Shown here one piece after another: positions 1-6,975 of a stretch of DNA of 14,142 bases. Position 1 is the first letter of the stretch; every line of letters starts with the position of its first letter. The stretch lies in assembly GCA_964625225.1 (NCBI GenBank), contig CAZVAR010000101.1, forward strand, positions 1 to 14,142, read 5' to 3'. The DNA is from CAZVAR01 sp964625225 (GTDB lineage Bacteria; Pseudomonadota; Alphaproteobacteria; JAJUGE01). A model generated the notes under the pieces. That model did no database searches. It saw only the letters and a program-made list of their open reading frames with translations, and was not told the DNA's origin. Both the position numbers and the translations under genes were made by a program.

Positions 1-434
1 ATTGCGCGATGCAGCTCGTGCGCTGGCCGAAGCAGTTCGACGTGATCGTCACCGATAATCTGTTCGGCGACATCCTGTCCGACTGCGCCGCCATGCTGAC
101 CGGCTCGCTCGGCATGCTGCCGTCCGCCACCCTCGGGGCAGTCGACCCGGCGACCGGCCGGCGCAATGCGCTCTACGAGCCGATCCACGGCAGCGCTCCG
201 GACATCGCCGGCCAGGGCAAGGCCAATCCGCTGGCGCAGATGCTAAGCTTCGCGATGCTGCTGCGCTACTCTTTCGACATGGACGAGGACGCCGACCTGA
301 TCGAGCAGGCGGTGCAGAACGTGCTCGCCGCCGGCATCCGCACCGCCGACATTCTCGGCCCCGGCATGCAGGCGGTCTCCACCACGCGGATGGGCGACGC
401 GATCATCGAGGAGCTGGACCGGCTGGCCGCCTGA
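1..434 (+). CDS. leuB: 3-isopropylmalate dehydrogenase, C-terminal part (5' end outside the window)
   Basis: LeuB oxidises and decarboxylates (2R,3S)-3-isopropylmalate to 2-oxoisocaproate with NAD+, a step of leucine biosynthesis in the cytoplasm. About 143 residues are visible, with the reading frame open to the left edge. The fragment carries the family signature around VTDNLFGDILSD, whose aspartates bind the metal and substrate. It is followed by GSLGMLPSA and by the NAD-binding stretch EPIHGSAPDIAGQGKANP. The C-terminal helices run to a TGA at 432-434. The N-terminal two thirds, including the true start, lie outside the window. The first in-window ATG (position 9) is internal, because the homologous sequence continues upstream of it in frame. 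Family identity is certain; discrimination from tartrate or isocitrate dehydrogenases rests on the GMLPSATLG and HGSAPDIAG wording. Confidence 0.97.
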   Translation, partial: CAMQLVRWPKQFDVIVTDNLFGDILSDCAAMLTGSLGMLPSATLGAVDPATGRRNALYEPIHGSAPDIAGQGKANPLAQMLSFAMLLRYSFDMDEDADLIEQAVQNVLAAGIRTADILGPGMQAVSTTRMGDAIIEELDRLAA

Positions 435-768
435 CGGCCACCGCGCGGCGCCACGATCGCCTCCGGCTCGTGGCGTCGCACCCCGGCCGCGTTCCGGTAC
501 GGGATCCGCATCGGCGAAGGCGTTGCGCGTGTCGGCAGCACCGTGCCGCGCTTCGCCGCCGGGCGCCGCCGCAACCTCCCCGAAATCTCCTGCCCGCCAC
601 CGGACGTCCGCCTGCCCGGAACAGCGGACGGTGGCCGGATCGAGACCGTCGCGCCCGCATCGACCACATGCCCCACAGCGAGGCGCCGCCCGCTCCGGTA
701 CCGCTCACGATCGGCGGCGATGCCGGCGTGCGCGGAACCGCGGCCGACATCCGCCCGGAACCGGCGAC
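435..768. other. Gene-free stretch between convergent leuB and the DUF962 gene
   Basis: This stretch separates the 3' ends of leuB (+) and the DUF962 gene (-). The open frames crossing it are rich in Arg, Pro, Ala and Gly, with no recognisable domain and no good ribosome binding site. They look like chance frames in high-GC DNA. Apart from the hairpin at 449-475 I see nothing functional here. Confidence 0.5.
449..475 (+). terminator. Hairpin after leuB, possible terminator
   Basis: A perfect 8-bp inverted repeat, CGCCACGA (449-456) and TCGTGGCG (468-475), has an 11-nt loop and starts 15 nt after the leuB stop. No T tract follows, so it is not a textbook intrinsic terminator. It could end or stabilise the leuB transcript. 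Confidence 0.35.
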
Positions 769-1164
769 TCACTGCGGCAGAGGCCCCGGATCGCCGCCCG
801 GCGGCCGGTCTGCTCCGGTGGAACCGGGCCCGAGGCCGCAGCGCGCCAGCTCCGGGCCGAGCCGGCCGGTGGCCCAGAGCCAGAGCATCCGGAAATCGCT
901 GAGGAAGGACCACCAGGGATGGCCGAACGTGGCCGGCCGGTTGCGCTCGATGCGCCAATGGCCGAGCCAGGCGAAGGCGTATCCGGGCAGCAGCGCGAGC
1001 GGCAGCAGCATCCACCGCCCGGACAGCAGCGCCGCCGCGGCGAAGGCGAGTCCCAGGGACGTGCCCAGATAATGTAGCGCCCGCGTGGCCGGACGGGCGT
1101 GCTCGCGCAGATAGACCGGCCAGAACTCGCGATAGCTCGCGCAACGTCCCGGATGTCGGTCCAT
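769..1164 (-). CDS. DUF962 / Mpo1-like membrane protein
   Basis: A 131-residue protein of the DUF962 family (yeast Mpo1/YGL010w relatives). Yeast Mpo1 is an Fe(II)-dependent dioxygenase acting on 2-hydroxy fatty acids, but the bacterial members have no firm role, so the activity here is only inferred. The family pattern is clear. YREFWPVYLREHARPATRALHYLG comprises the opening helix and its His residues (given here as two parts, YREFWPVYLREH and ARPATRALHYLG). A hydrophobic segment LGLAFAAAALLSG and a second, LLPLALLPGYAFAWLGHW, follow. Then come ERNRPATFGHPWWS and FRMLWLWATGRL. The conserved His of EH, LHYLG, GHW and GHP are present. I chose the ATG at 1164 because the domain begins about 10 residues later; a GGGGGCCGAAGA stretch precedes it. 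An in-frame ATG at 1209 is possible. The gene diverges from the NDH-2 gene, with 127 bp between starts. Confidence 0.85.
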   Translation of the reverse strand: MDRHPGRCASYREFWPVYLREHARPATRALHYLGTSLGLAFAAAALLSGRWMLLPLALLPGYAFAWLGHWRIERNRPATFGHPWWSFLSDFRMLWLWATGRLGPELARCGLGPGSTGADRPPGGDPGPLPQ

Positions 1165-1280
1165 TCTTCGGCCCCCATGGCGCGGCTCGCCCGGCCCGTC
1201 TGCGATCATGCCGCATATTCGCCGGCGCGGGAACGGCGGGCGTGCGCGCGACGTTGGCAGACCGATCGCTCCTGTGAATC

Positions 1281-1284
1281 GGAG
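1281..1284 (+). promoter_or_regulatory. Ribosome binding site deciding the GTG start of the NDH-2 gene
   Basis: GGAG lies 7 nt before the GTG at 1292. The in-frame ATG far upstream (1208) has no comparable site and would add a basic, non-conserved leader. This supports initiation at GTG. Confidence 0.6.
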
Positions 1285-1291
1285 ATGCCTC

Positions 1292-2677
1292 GTGTCCCCG
1301 ACCGAGTCGTCACGGCAGCTCGAACGCACGACGCCCATCGGCCCCCCCGAGGCGCGGTCGCCCGGCACCCGCAAGACGCATGCCGGGGCGGGACGCCTGC
1401 CGCATGTCGTCATCGTCGGCGCCGGCTTCGCCGGCCTGGCCGCCGCCAAGCGCCTCGGGAACGCGAAGGCGATCGTGACGGTGATCGACCGGCGCAATCA
1501 CCATCTCTTCCCGCCGCTGCTGTACCAGGTCGCGACCGCGGCCCTGTCCCCCGCGGACATCGCCGCGCCGATCCGGGCGGCCCTGCGCCGCCAGCGCAAC
1601 ACCGAAGTGCTCATGGACGAGGTGATCGGCATCGACATTGCGGCACGGCGCATGCTGACCCGGGACGATGCCGGCCGCCCCTTCGACTACCTGATTCTCG
1701 CCACCGGCTCCGAGTACAGCTATTTCGGCCACGAGGACTGGCCGCGCCGCGCGCCGGGCCTCAAGACGGTCGAGGATGCGACCGACATCCGCCGCCGGCT
1801 GCTGCTCGCCTTCGAGAAAGCGGAGTCCACGCCGGACCCGGAGCTGCGGCAGCGGCTGCTGACCTTCGTGCTGATCGGCGGCGGACCGACCGGGGTGGAG
1901 ATGGCCGGCGCGATCGCCGAACTCGCCAGGGCGACGCTGGCGCGCGACTTCCGACACATCAACCCGCAATCCGCCCGCATCGTGCTGGTGGAGGCGGCGC
2001 CACGGCTGCTGTCCGGCTTTCCGCAGGATCTGGCGGACTATGCCGTGCGCGCCCTGACCCGAATGGGCATCGAGGTCCGGCTGGAGAGCCCGATCGAGGC
2101 GATCGACCGCGACGGCGTCGTCGCCAAGGGCGAGCGTATCGCCTGCGCAACGGTCATCTGGTGCGCCGGCGTCAAGGCCACCCCGGTCGGCCAATGGCTC
2201 GGCGTCGAAACCGCCCGCAACGGCACGGTCAGGGTCAATCCCGACCTGTCGGTGCCCGGACATCCCGAGATCTTCGTGCTGGGCGACGCCGCTCACGTCC
2301 TGGATGCGAACGGCAAGCCGCTGCCCGGCCTGGGCGCGGTCGCAGCGCAGGAGGGCGACTATGTCGGCCGCCTGGTTACGGCGCGTTTGGAGGGCCGCCC
2401 GGAGCCCGGCCCCTTCGTCTATCGCGACCGCGGCACGATGGCGACGATCGGCCGGTCGGCCGCCGTCGCCGATTTCGGCCGCATCAGGCTGACCGGCTGG
2501 TTCGCATGGTTGCTCTGGGGCCTGGTGCACATCTACCTGCTGATCGGCTTCCGTAACCGCCTGACCGTGTTCGTGACCTGGGTCTGGTCCTGGATCACCT
2601 TCGGTCGCGGCGCGCGCCTGATCACCGGCCTGAGCAATGCCGACTATACCGGCACGACCGAGGAGCGCCGCCCATGA
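1292..2677 (+). CDS. ndh: Type II NADH:quinone oxidoreductase (NDH-2)
   Basis: A single-subunit, FAD-dependent NADH dehydrogenase of 461 residues. It passes electrons from NADH to membrane quinone without pumping protons. The FAD-binding Rossmann motif GAGFAG is at residues 43-48. The NAD(H)-binding motif IGGGPTGVE is at 195-203, with the acidic residue E203 at the strand end, as expected for NADH rather than NADPH. The second FAD contact, GDAAHV, is at 331-336, and the quinone-site stretch AAQEGDYVGR at 351-360. The C-terminal 60 residues hold a hydrophobic/amphipathic segment (WFAWLLWGLVHIYLLIGF, 403-420) that would anchor it to the inner membrane. Length fits the family, with about 35 extra residues in front of the first strand. 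The stop overlaps the next ATG (ATGA), so it is co-translated with the DUF1440-like gene. A less specific alternative would be another pyridine nucleotide-disulphide oxidoreductase; the C-terminal anchor favours NDH-2. Confidence 0.92.
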   Translation: MSPTESSRQLERTTPIGPPEARSPGTRKTHAGAGRLPHVVIVGAGFAGLAAAKRLGNAKAIVTVIDRRNHHLFPPLLYQVATAALSPADIAAPIRAALRRQRNTEVLMDEVIGIDIAARRMLTRDDAGRPFDYLILATGSEYSYFGHEDWPRRAPGLKTVEDATDIRRRLLLAFEKAESTPDPELRQRLLTFVLIGGGPTGVEMAGAIAELARATLARDFRHINPQSARIVLVEAAPRLLSGFPQDLADYAVRALTRMGIEVRLESPIEAIDRDGVVAKGERIACATVIWCAGVKATPVGQWLGVETARNGTVRVNPDLSVPGHPEIFVLGDAAHVLDANGKPLPGLGAVAAQEGDYVGRLVTARLEGRPEPGPFVYRDRGTMATIGRSAAVADFGRIRLTGWFAWLLWGLVHIYLLIGFRNRLTVFVTWVWSWITFGRGARLITGLSNADYTGTTEERRP

Positions 2678-3231
2678 GCCGGCTGCTGCTGGGCGCTCTA
2701 GCCGGAATCGTCGGAACCGCCGCCATGACCGCGGTAATGCGGCGGCTGCACCGACGCTTGCCTCCGCCGGAGCGCTATCCACTGCCGCCACGTGAGATCG
2801 TGCAGCAGGTCGTGCCGCACGCCACGAGCGACGCGCTCAGCGAAAGCGGCCGGCAAGAGCTGACAATGGCAGCCCATTTCGGCTATGGCGCCGCGACCGG
2901 GGCGCTCTACGCGCTGATCCGGCCCGGCGACGCCTTGCTGCCGGGGGCCGCCTATGGCGTGCTGGTCTGGGCAGCCAGCTATCTCGGCTGGATCCCGGCT
3001 TTCGGCATATTGGAATCCGCGACCCGGCATCCGCGGCACCGCAACGCGCTGATGGTGGCCGCCCATCTCGTCTGGGGCGCCACGGTGGCGCTCGCGCTGC
3101 GCGAGTTCGAGCAGGCGGAGGCGGCGACATTCGCGGGCGGGTCGCGGCCCGACGCGCAGGGTGTGCGCAGGAGCCCCGGAATCGCGAGGCCCGCGGCGCA
3201 GGATCGAAAGATGCCCGGAGCAGGACCGTAA
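2674..3231 (+). CDS. DUF1440/YagU-like inner membrane protein
   Basis: A 185-residue membrane protein with about four hydrophobic segments at residues 3-22, 65-82, 90-108 and 124-142. The arrangement and wording resemble the DUF1440 (YagU) family: LLGALAGIVGTAAMTAVM at the start, AAHFGYGAATGALYAL in the middle and HLVWGATVALAL at the end. E. coli YagU has been linked to acid resistance, but no biochemical role is established. The start ATG overlaps the NDH-2 stop by 4 bp, so the two are almost certainly translated together; a role beside the dehydrogenase in the membrane is an inference. The last ~40 residues are Arg/Pro/Gly-rich, non-hydrophobic and probably unstructured. Confident as a real gene, less so for the family name. 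Confidence 0.75.
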   Translation: MSRLLLGALAGIVGTAAMTAVMRRLHRRLPPPERYPLPPREIVQQVVPHATSDALSESGRQELTMAAHFGYGAATGALYALIRPGDALLPGAAYGVLVWAASYLGWIPAFGILESATRHPRHRNALMVAAHLVWGATVALALREFEQAEAATFAGGSRPDAQGVRRSPGIARPAAQDRKMPGAGP

Positions 3232-3358
3232 CCGGGCGGCGCGGCGACGGCCCGGCCGGCCGACCGACCGCCTCGATCGACCGCAGATAGGATCAACAGT
3301 GCCGCATTCGCCACGATATAAGGGGCTCTCGCCTCACCCGACCGGAACCGCGCCCGAG

Positions 3359-4561
3359 ATGTCGCCCGATCATTCCGACCGCGCCGCTGCACTTGCCGGC
3401 TGGCTGATCGACGAAGGGCGCTTCGCCCCGGACATCGGCACGCTCCTGCAGCATCTCAGCGAGCGCCTGTTGGCCGCCGGCGTCCCTCTCGCCCGGGCCA
3501 GCACCCACGTCCGCACGCTGCATCCCGAGTTTCGCGGGGTCGCCTGTCTGTGGCAGCCCGGCATGCCGATCCAGGAGTTCATGCCTCGCCACGGTGTCGA
3601 GAACACGCCGAGCTACCGCGGCAGCCCGCTCGAGTTCGTCGTACACACGCGGGAATGGCTGGACCGGCGCCTCGATGCGGAGACGGAACGCGAGTTTCCC
3701 ATGCTGGGGGAGCTGCATGCGGCCGGCATCACCCATTATGTGATGGCGCCGCTGATCTTCTCCGACGGAATCGTCAACGGCGTTTCCTGGGCCAGTGACG
3801 CCCCGCACGGATTCTCCGCGGATGATCTGCGGCTGTTCCGGACACTGGCGCAACCGCTCATGCTGGTCCTGGAATCGAAGACGCTGCGGAAGATTTCCTC
3901 GGAACTGCTGGCGACCTATGTCGGCCGCGATCCGGCGCGGCGGATCATGGCCGGCGCGGTCCAGCGCGGCGAGGTCCAACGCCTCCGCGCGGCGATCCTG
4001 CTGACCGACCTGCGCGGCTTCACCAGTCTCGCCGACGAGATGTCCGAGGAGCGGGTGACGGACCTGCTCAACCTCTACTTCGATTGCGTCGTTCCGGCCG
4101 TCGTTGGCGAGGGCGGGGAAGTGCTCAAATTCGTCGGCGATGGCGTGCTCTCCGTGTTCCGCACCGATGGGACGGCGCGCGAGGCCTGCCAGGCTGCGCA
4201 TCGGGCCGCGAAGAACGCGCTCGAGGCCCTGTCGACGGCCCGCCGGACCGATCCGCTCAGCGGCGACCTGCCGCTCTGGATGGACGTGGCGCTGCATTAC
4301 GGCGAGGTCGCCTACGGCAATGTCGGCGCCGGCAGCCGACTCGACTTCACGACGATCGGCCGCGACATCAATCTGGTGGACCGGCTGGAGCGCCTGTGCG
4401 AGCCGCTCGACCGGCCGCTGCTGATGTCGGCGGAATTCGCCGCCGCGCTGGGCGAGCCGGCGTTCGAGATCGGGCATTTCGAGTTCCGGGGTTTCCGGCG
4501 TCGCCGGGCGGTGTTCGGACTGCTGGAGGAGGAGACTCAGCGCATCGAGTCCGCGGTTTGA
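3359..4561 (+). CDS. Class III adenylate cyclase with N-terminal sensory-type module
   Basis: A soluble 400-residue protein predicted to make cAMP from ATP. The N-terminal half (residues ~10-175) is the module often seen in alphaproteobacterial cyclases, ending in a GAF-like region (THYVMAPLIF, DGIVNGVSWAS, FSADDLRLFRTLAQPL). The catalytic domain spans ~205-395. Its metal-binding aspartates are D217 (LLTDLRGFTS) and D261 (KFVGDGVLSVF). The adenine-specifying pair is K257 and D329 (SRLDFTTIGRDINLVDRLE). Transition-state residues N338 and R342 are in place, so all catalytic positions look intact and adenylate is preferred over guanylate. No transmembrane segment is seen. The ATG at 3359 is conservative, as its ribosome binding site is poor. 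A GTG at 3299 with AGGA six bases upstream would add 20 residues and is a real alternative. The ligand of the N-terminal module cannot be told from sequence. Confidence 0.9.
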   Translation: MSPDHSDRAAALAGWLIDEGRFAPDIGTLLQHLSERLLAAGVPLARASTHVRTLHPEFRGVACLWQPGMPIQEFMPRHGVENTPSYRGSPLEFVVHTREWLDRRLDAETEREFPMLGELHAAGITHYVMAPLIFSDGIVNGVSWASDAPHGFSADDLRLFRTLAQPLMLVLESKTLRKISSELLATYVGRDPARRIMAGAVQRGEVQRLRAAILLTDLRGFTSLADEMSEERVTDLLNLYFDCVVPAVVGEGGEVLKFVGDGVLSVFRTDGTAREACQAAHRAAKNALEALSTARRTDPLSGDLPLWMDVALHYGEVAYGNVGAGSRLDFTTIGRDINLVDRLERLCEPLDRPLLMSAEFAAALGEPAFEIGHFEFRGFRRRRAVFGLLEEETQRIESAV

Positions 4562-4809
4562 CGGGCACGCGGCCGCCTCCCACCGCCGATCCAGGCGCGG
4601 CGGACGCGACGCCGGGCGGCAAGGCGGGTGATCGAAGCGTGACGCGCACAGGCGGCCGGCCATGCGCGCTACAGCGACCGCACGCGGCGCGACGAACGGC
4701 AGCGGGCTCCCGGCTTCGGCAGAGTCGAAAGGCCGCTCTGCCGCGCACCGGAGACACGGCCCTCGTGCAAGGGCGGGCACGGGCAGGCGCCGAAGGATGT
4801 CGCTCGGCG

Positions 4810-4823
4810 TTGATTTACGTCGG
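4810..4823 (+). promoter_or_regulatory. Imperfect FNR/FixK-like site
   Basis: TTGAT-TTAC-GTCGG has a perfect left half of the FNR/FixK consensus (TTGAT-N4-ATCAA), but its right half is degenerate. Its centre lies 27 bp upstream of the better site at 4837-4850, and it may be a secondary site or chance. Confidence 0.35.
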
Positions 4824-4836
4824 TCGCCAGTTACGA

Positions 4837-4850
4837 TTGATTTGCGTCAA
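4837..4850 (+). promoter_or_regulatory. FNR/FixK/Anr-type binding site upstream of the USP gene
   Basis: TTGAT-TTGC-GTCAA matches the 14-bp FNR/FixK palindrome at nine of ten half-site positions (consensus TTGAT-N4-ATCAA). TTGAC/GTCAA-type half sites are common for alphaproteobacterial FixK and FnrL. The centre is about 87 bp upstream of the USP start, a distance compatible with activation at about -41 of a promoter near 4885. It sits in a locally AT-richer patch. Regulation by a CRP/FNR-family protein under low oxygen is inferred; a cAMP-CRP site would look different (TGTGA-N6-TCACA). Confidence 0.65.
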
Positions 4851-4930
4851 TGCGCGATCCGGCCCGGCCGAGGAGCATTGGCATTCGAGGCCTCGGCGCA
4901 ATGGCGCCCCGGCAACAGGAGAGATGGCAT

Positions 4931-5755
4931 ATGTCGCTCAAGACCATCGTCGTCCATGTCGACAGCGGACGCGCCACCCCGGGGCGTCTCGAGCTCGCGG
5001 TGGCATTGGCCGCCGAACATGAGGCGCATCTCGTCGGCGTGCATCCGCGCGATCTCGGCGTCCTGCCTTTCTACGTCGAGCCGAGCGCGGAGCTGGTCGA
5101 ACAGCATCAGCGCTGGATTGCGCAGGAAGCGGCGGAATCGCACCAGCTGTTCCAGAAGCATACTGCCGGCGCCGCCTCCGCCGAGTGGCGCGACGCCGAG
5201 GGCCCTGCGACCGCCGTCACGGCGATGAACGGGCGCTACGGCGATCTGCTGATCGTCGGCCAGACCAACCCCGACGAGCCGGTCTTCGGCACACCCGCCT
5301 CGCTGCCGGAGGACCTGGTGTTCGCCGTCGGCCGTCCGGTCCTCGTGGTCCCCTATATCGGTGCCCCGAAGGCGCTGCGGCGGGTGCTGGTGGGCTGGAA
5401 TGCCAGCCGCGAGGCGACCCGTGCGGTCAATGACGCGCTGCCGCTGCTGCGCCGCGCCGAAGCGGTGACCGTGCTGGCGGTCAACCCCAAGGGGGGCATC
5501 GACGGCCACGGCGACATCCCCTCGGCCGACATCTGCCTGCACCTCGCCCGGCACGGCGTGAAGGCCGAGGCCGCGCATCTCACCGCCGACGACATCCAGG
5601 CCGGGGACGTGCTGCTGTCCTACGCCTCCGATATCGGTGCCGACCTGATCGTAATCGGGGCCTACGGGCACAGCCGCATCCGTGAGACCATATTGGGCGG
5701 CGTCACGCGCACGATCATCCGGCACATGACCGTGCCGGTGCTGCTGTCGCACTGA
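4931..5755 (+). CDS. Universal stress protein, tandem UspA domains
   Basis: A cytoplasmic 274-residue protein made of two fused UspA folds (about 1-142 and 148-274). The second domain keeps the ATP-binding signature G-x2-G-x9-G-G (residues 243-257, GAYGHSRIRETILGG) followed by V-T-R-T. The first domain lacks this glycine motif and has VGQTNPDEPVFG in its place, as usual for tandem USPs with one degenerate nucleotide site. Members are induced by stress, hypoxia or starvation. The start ATG at 4931 has AGGAGAG seven bases upstream; a longer frame from an ATG at 4850 would begin inside the FNR-type site and adds a non-conserved leader. The FNR/FixK-like palindrome upstream suggests low-oxygen control. 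The CBS-BON gene follows after 80 bp, with a weak hairpin between them. Confidence 0.93.
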   Translation: MSLKTIVVHVDSGRATPGRLELAVALAAEHEAHLVGVHPRDLGVLPFYVEPSAELVEQHQRWIAQEAAESHQLFQKHTAGAASAEWRDAEGPATAVTAMNGRYGDLLIVGQTNPDEPVFGTPASLPEDLVFAVGRPVLVVPYIGAPKALRRVLVGWNASREATRAVNDALPLLRRAEAVTVLAVNPKGGIDGHGDIPSADICLHLARHGVKAEAAHLTADDIQAGDVLLSYASDIGADLIVIGAYGHSRIRETILGGVTRTIIRHMTVPVLLSH

Positions 5756-5776
5756 TCGGGGAGGCGGACCCGGAAC

Positions 5777-5796
5777 CGCGGCTGCCGCGTTTATTT
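5777..5796 (+). terminator. Short hairpin with T-rich tail after the USP gene
   Basis: CGCGG-CTG-CCGCG (5777-5789) is followed by TTTATTT (5790-5796), 21 nt after the USP stop. The stem is only 5 bp with a 3-nt loop, so it could be a weak or partial terminator that lets some transcription reach the CBS-BON gene. Confidence 0.35.
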
Positions 5797-5835
5797 CCGC
5801 TGGGCTACCAGCCGAACCCCGCAGGGGAGGGTGCC

Positions 5836-6528
5836 ATGCAAGCCAAGGATATCATGTCGGTGGGCGTGGCGACGGTGTCGCCCGAGACTCCGGTCGCCGA
5901 GGTCGCCCGGCTGCTGCTGCAGCGGCAGATCAGCGGCGTGCCGGTCGTGGACGCGGAGGGCCGTCTGCTCGGGATCGTCAGCGAGGGCGATCTGATGTTC
6001 CGGGCCGAGACCGGCACCGAGCAGCGCCGCCCGTGGTGGGTGGCGCTGTTCACCGCTCCCCAGGAGGCGGCAGCATCCTATCTGAAGACGCACGGCGTAC
6101 GGGCCGCGGACGTGATGACGCGCGAAGTCATCACGGTAACCGAGGAGACCCCGCTGGAGGAAATCGCAGCGCTGTTTGCCGAACGCCGGATCAAGCGGGT
6201 CCCCGTGGTACGCGACGATCGGATCGTCGGCATCGTGTCCCGGGCCGACCTGCTGCGCGGCCTGGTTGCGGCACAGCCGGAGACGGCTGTCACGGCCGAC
6301 GACCGTACCCTGCGGCAGCGCCTGTATGACAAGCTGCGCGCGCAGGACTGGGCCGCCGGCATCCACTTCAACCTGATGGTGACCGACGGCATCGTCCATC
6401 TCTGGGGGATCGTCGATTCCGACGAACAGCGCCGGGCCGCGACCGTCGCCGCCGAGACGACCCCCGGCGTGCGGGGCGTCGTCAACCATCTGGCGGTCAC
6501 TCCTGTCGCCCATTACGGGTGGAGCTGA
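5836..6528 (+). CDS. CBS-CBS-BON domain protein
   Basis: A 230-residue soluble protein. CBS domain 1 covers about residues 1-58 (AKDIMSVGVATVSPETPV ... GVPVVDAEGRLLGIVSEGDL). CBS domain 2 covers about 88-145 (ADVMTREVITVTEETPLEEI ... RVPVVRDDRIVGIVSRADLL). A BON domain follows at about 157-225, with the usual HLWGIVDSDEQRRAA and GVRGVVNHL stretches. Paired CBS domains commonly bind AMP, ADP, ATP or S-adenosylmethionine and report energy state. BON domains are thought to bind phospholipid or other ligands. No signal peptide or membrane span is visible. GGGGAGG just upstream of the ATG (5836) supports the start. It lies 80 bp after the USP gene on the same strand, and similar CBS proteins often accompany USPs in stress clusters. 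The partner it regulates is unknown. Confidence 0.92.
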   Translation: MQAKDIMSVGVATVSPETPVAEVARLLLQRQISGVPVVDAEGRLLGIVSEGDLMFRAETGTEQRRPWWVALFTAPQEAAASYLKTHGVRAADVMTREVITVTEETPLEEIAALFAERRIKRVPVVRDDRIVGIVSRADLLRGLVAAQPETAVTADDRTLRQRLYDKLRAQDWAAGIHFNLMVTDGIVHLWGIVDSDEQRRAATVAAETTPGVRGVVNHLAVTPVAHYGWS

Positions 6529-6534
6529 CGCCGC

Positions 6535-6753
6535 CTACGGGTTCCGCCAGGGACGACCGGGCTCGTAGGGCTCGCACTGAATGCGGCCCGCATTGGAGTA
6601 GCAGAGTTCGACGCCGCCGGTGAGCCGGTCGGCGCGCCAGATGACGGTGGCCTCATTGGCCGGGTAGAACTCGTAGCGAAGCATCAGAAAGCCCGCCACC
6701 AGCGCGAGCCCCATCACCGACGCAACGATAATCGACAGCCGCGCCCCACGCAT
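6535..6753 (-). CDS. Small single-pass membrane protein, unknown function
   Basis: A 72-residue protein with one hydrophobic segment at residues 6-25 (after MRGAR), followed by a polar tail. The tail holds the stretch IWRADRLTGGVELCYSN and a second cysteine in RIQCEPY (C51 and C60). Small alphaproteobacterial proteins with an N-terminal anchor and an R-x-D-R-L-T-G-x-V-x-x-C motif are familiar to me as uncharacterised. The tail probably faces the periplasm, where the two cysteines could pair. The ATG at 6753 is preceded on the minus strand by GGGGGGAT, six to ten bases upstream, a good ribosome binding site. Its 3' end faces the CBS-BON gene, with 6 bp between the stops. No function can be assigned. 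Confidence 0.75.
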   Translation of the reverse strand: MRGARLSIIVASVMGLALVAGFLMLRYEFYPANEATVIWRADRLTGGVELCYSNAGRIQCEPYEPGRPWRNP

Positions 6754-6975
6754 CGCATCCCCCCGCTGTCCGGGCGCGCTCCGGCCCTCCGGAGACGCCG
6801 CGAACCGTGCCGGGCCTGCATACCCTTAGCGAGGGGCCGGCATCAAGCGGCCGCTCCGCCGACCGCTCACCGGGTGGCAGGGACTTTGACCTTTGGCATA
6901 GCGCGCTCCGGGAGAACCGGCGAAGGTGCCGTCGTAGCGCCGTGCACGCGGCGCTCTAAGGGACGGGAGGATACG

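Larger units (their letters stand above)
4562..4930. other. Gene-free region upstream of the USP gene, carrying regulatory sites
   Basis: About 370 bp without a credible gene; the open frames are Arg/Pro-rich with no domain. A short inverted repeat CCGCCG (4583-4588) and CGGCGG (4598-4603) follows the cyclase and might form a weak hairpin. The right part is more AT-rich and holds two FNR/FixK-like palindromes, so it is probably the promoter region of the USP gene. Confidence 0.5.

Noticed and set aside
266..1216. A 316-codon minus-strand open frame overlapping leuB and the DUF962 gene
   Set aside because: Its product is an Arg/Ala/Gly-rich string overlapping two well-supported genes; the DUF962 pattern lies in a different minus-strand frame.
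1310..2791. A 493-codon minus-strand open frame over the NDH-2 gene
   Set aside because: It mirrors NDH-2 codons and has no domain or ribosome binding site; it is a shadow frame.
3293..4780. A 495-codon minus-strand open frame over the adenylate cyclase
   Set aside because: It is antisense to an intact class III cyclase, with low-complexity composition and no recognisable family.
4850..4930. Longer start for the universal stress protein (ATG at 4850)
   Set aside because: This ATG overlaps the end of the FNR-type site, adds a non-conserved Arg-rich leader and lacks a ribosome binding site. The ATG at 4931 has AGGAGAG at ideal spacing and starts right at the domain.
6886..6900. TTGACC as a -35 element upstream of the DUF2188-like gene
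   Set aside because: No acceptable -10 hexamer is found 16-18 bp downstream.
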